From Methylocystaceae bacterium (GTDB lineage Bacteria > Pseudomonadota > Alphaproteobacteria > Rhizobiales > Beijerinckiaceae), in NCBI GenBank assembly GCA_003152255.1, contig PLZT01000342.1:423-6880 (forward strand): a stretch of DNA of 6,458 nucleotides. The letters are read 5' to 3'. Made by a program: the position numbers and the translations under genes. The notes under the pieces were generated by a model. The model did no database searches. It saw only the letters and a list, made by a program, of their open reading frames with translations, and was not told the DNA's origin. Below, in pieces: positions 5,778 through 6,458 of the stretch (position 1 is the stretch's first letter; each line of letters begins with the position of its first letter).

Positions 5778-5791
5778 CTTGCTCGGGCTTT
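5778..5791. repeat. 14-bp direct repeat, copy 1 (CTTGCTCGGGCTTT)
   Basis: It is identical to 6091-6104 and lies 107 bases before the parA start, close to where its promoter would be. The match stops on both sides. Confidence 0.55.
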
Positions 5792-6090
5792 GATAGTGGG
5801 CGGTTTGAATAAAGCAATGCATGAACGGCCGAACAGCCATGTCCGCATTGGCGCGAACCCGCAACGTGGAGACATCGTACTTCGCGTGCGCTTTCCGAGG
5901 ACAAGCGGACGCGACTGAACAATGCTCAAAGGCGCGGATTCTCGCCACCGTTACGATATCGCCAGCCGAGGTTCAGTGTGAAATTGTTAGAGTGCACTGG
6001 AAGGCGGAAAGCGCCCTTTGACGGCGAAAGCAGCGGTTCGAGAGCCCTTGGGCGGGCCATTGAATCAATATGTTGTGGCCCATTCTTGCG

Positions 6091-6104
6091 CTTGCTCGGG
6101 CTTT
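6091..6104. repeat. 14-bp direct repeat, copy 2 (CTTGCTCGGGCTTT)
   Basis: It is identical to 5778-5791, 313 bases away in the same orientation. The two copies bracket a gene-free segment. Confidence 0.55.
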
Positions 6105-6180
6105 ATATGGAGATTATGCGGAGAAGCTGCTCCTGAACGCCGGCGAGCTTTCGCGCTCAATTCGATGTCTCGCATTGCGA

Positions 6181-6336
6181 TCATGTGGGCTGTGCTGGGA
6201 CTCTGAGCATGGCCGAAATCTCGTCGATTGTCGATCCATGTGGTGTCCGGCGCAAAAATTCGCGTATCGCATCCGCTCGGCGGCGCGCTTCTTCCCAGTC
6301 CCGCGGCGCCACCTCATCAGGAAAGGGATCAGACAT
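6181..6336 (-). pseudogene. Truncated N-terminus of a TniA/Mu-type transposase (tentative)
   Basis: This 51-codon frame starts at ATG 6336 with GGTGAG 5 bases upstream. It reads MSDPFPDEVAPRDWEEARRR, then ADAIREFLRRTPHGSTIDEI, then SAML before losing sense and stopping. The W-E-A-RR-A-IR pattern followed by the start of a helix-turn-helix recalls the N-terminal DNA-binding part of TniA-like transposases (Mu transposase C-terminal family), as I remember them. A match to the next helix (SPSTAHMIAM) appears in another frame just after, which fits a frameshift; that frame runs to a stop at about 6065 without further homology. The DDE catalytic core is absent, so it is a relic if the call is right. 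Alternatively it is an unrelated 51-residue protein. The repeats just upstream support the transposon reading. Confidence 0.4.
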
Positions 6337-6354
6337 TTCGGCTCACCAGATTCG

Positions 6355-6364
6355 TCACATGTGA
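6355..6364. promoter_or_regulatory. 10-bp palindrome TCACATGTGA before the transposase-like ORF
   Basis: A perfect but short palindrome, 18 bases upstream of the ATG at 6336, where an operator could lie. It can occur by chance and is listed because it adjoins the repeat array. Confidence 0.25.
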
Positions 6365-6374
6365 TGCGTTCTGA

Positions 6375-6438
6375 TTATCAATTAAGGTGCAACAAACGCA
6401 TCCAGATTATCAAATTCGATACACGTTATCAAATTAAG
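6375..6438. repeat. Three TTATCAA(A)TT direct repeats in an A+T-rich end
   Basis: Copies are at 6375-6386 (TTATCAATTAAG), 6407-6419 (TTATCAAATTCGA) and 6426-6438 (TTATCAAATTAAG), spaced 32 and 19 bases apart. An 8-bp inverted pair, GATGCGTT (6363-6370) and AACGCATC (6395-6402), is interleaved with them. The stretch is markedly A+T-rich compared with the rest of the window. Tn7/Tn5053-like elements carry several direct transposase-binding repeats inside each end, next to the transposase gene, which matches the layout here; a multi-site operator is the alternative. Confidence 0.6.
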
Positions 6439-6458
6439 CCTGTGACTAAGTTATTGAA

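Larger units (their letters stand above)
5671..6180. other. No supportable gene upstream of parA
   Basis: Short frames on both strands have no recognisable motif or good start site. The stretch should hold the parA promoter on the minus strand; a weak pair, TTGCTT and TATCAA at 16 bases (roughly 5817 down to 5790), is the best seen. It also contains both copies of a 14-bp direct repeat and, at its right end, sequence that may continue the transposase-like relic in another frame (down to about 6065). Confidence 0.5.

Noticed and set aside
5671..5922. N-terminal extension of ParA by up to 84 codons
   Set aside because: The extension has no ParA-family or DNA-binding features and no good ribosome binding site, whereas ATG 5670 gives the standard start and has GGAAAG at 8 bases.
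6030..6060. GGTTCGAGAGCCC as a tRNA T-arm or attachment-site remnant
   Set aside because: The T-arm-like pairing is poor and no acceptor, D or anticodon stem can be built around it.

Overview
The window looks like a decaying accessory (mobile-element or plasmid-derived) stretch of an alphaproteobacterial genome, probably Hyphomicrobiales. This rests on the high G+C content, GC-rich third codon positions, Rhizobiales-style small proteins and a plasmid-type ParA; it is an inference, not a species call. No rRNA, tRNA or CRISPR array was seen.

Left part (1-1300): about 460 bases with no supportable gene but one operator-like palindrome (309-327). Two plus-strand genes follow: an unrecognised 138-residue protein (459-875) and a 72-residue conserved small protein of unknown role (1082-1300).

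Decay zone (1305-2068): two broken minus-strand genes flank an unusual motif cluster. The first is a relic of an Ada/Ogt-type O6-alkylguanine-DNA methyltransferase, with a net one-base deletion, an in-frame stop and Phe at the expected acceptor-Cys position. The second is the signal peptide and first ~20 mature residues of a phospholipase-D-like secreted nuclease, cut off abruptly. Between them lie 11 copies of CGGGAAA/TTTCCCG in about 260 bases, including tandem triplets in opposite orientations and a perfect 18-bp palindrome. This cluster is the most distinctive unexplained structure in the window.

Metabolic part (2235-4668): a membrane-anchored, stand-alone FMN/3Fe-4S glutamate-synthase-like protein (minus strand) is divergent from a HbpS/GlcG-type haem-binding-family protein (plus strand). 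Their ~370-base shared upstream region holds a hairpin near the first gene and a perfect palindrome in front of the second.

Right part (4706-6458): a two-gene operon on the minus strand. A plasmid-type ParA ATPase overlaps, by ATGA, a 107-residue partner whose middle resembles the start of a ribbon-helix-helix domain but whose C-terminus reads as hydrophobic. Upstream is about 500 bases without a supportable gene, holding a 14-bp exact direct repeat. Next comes a short broken ORF resembling the N-terminus of a TniA/Mu-type transposase. The window ends in an A+T-rich stretch with three TTATCAA(A)TT direct repeats, as expected of a transposon end or an operator array.

Taken together, the intact genes sit between relics and repeat clusters left by repeated insertion and deletion. 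There is no evidence that the metabolic pair works with the partition pair.
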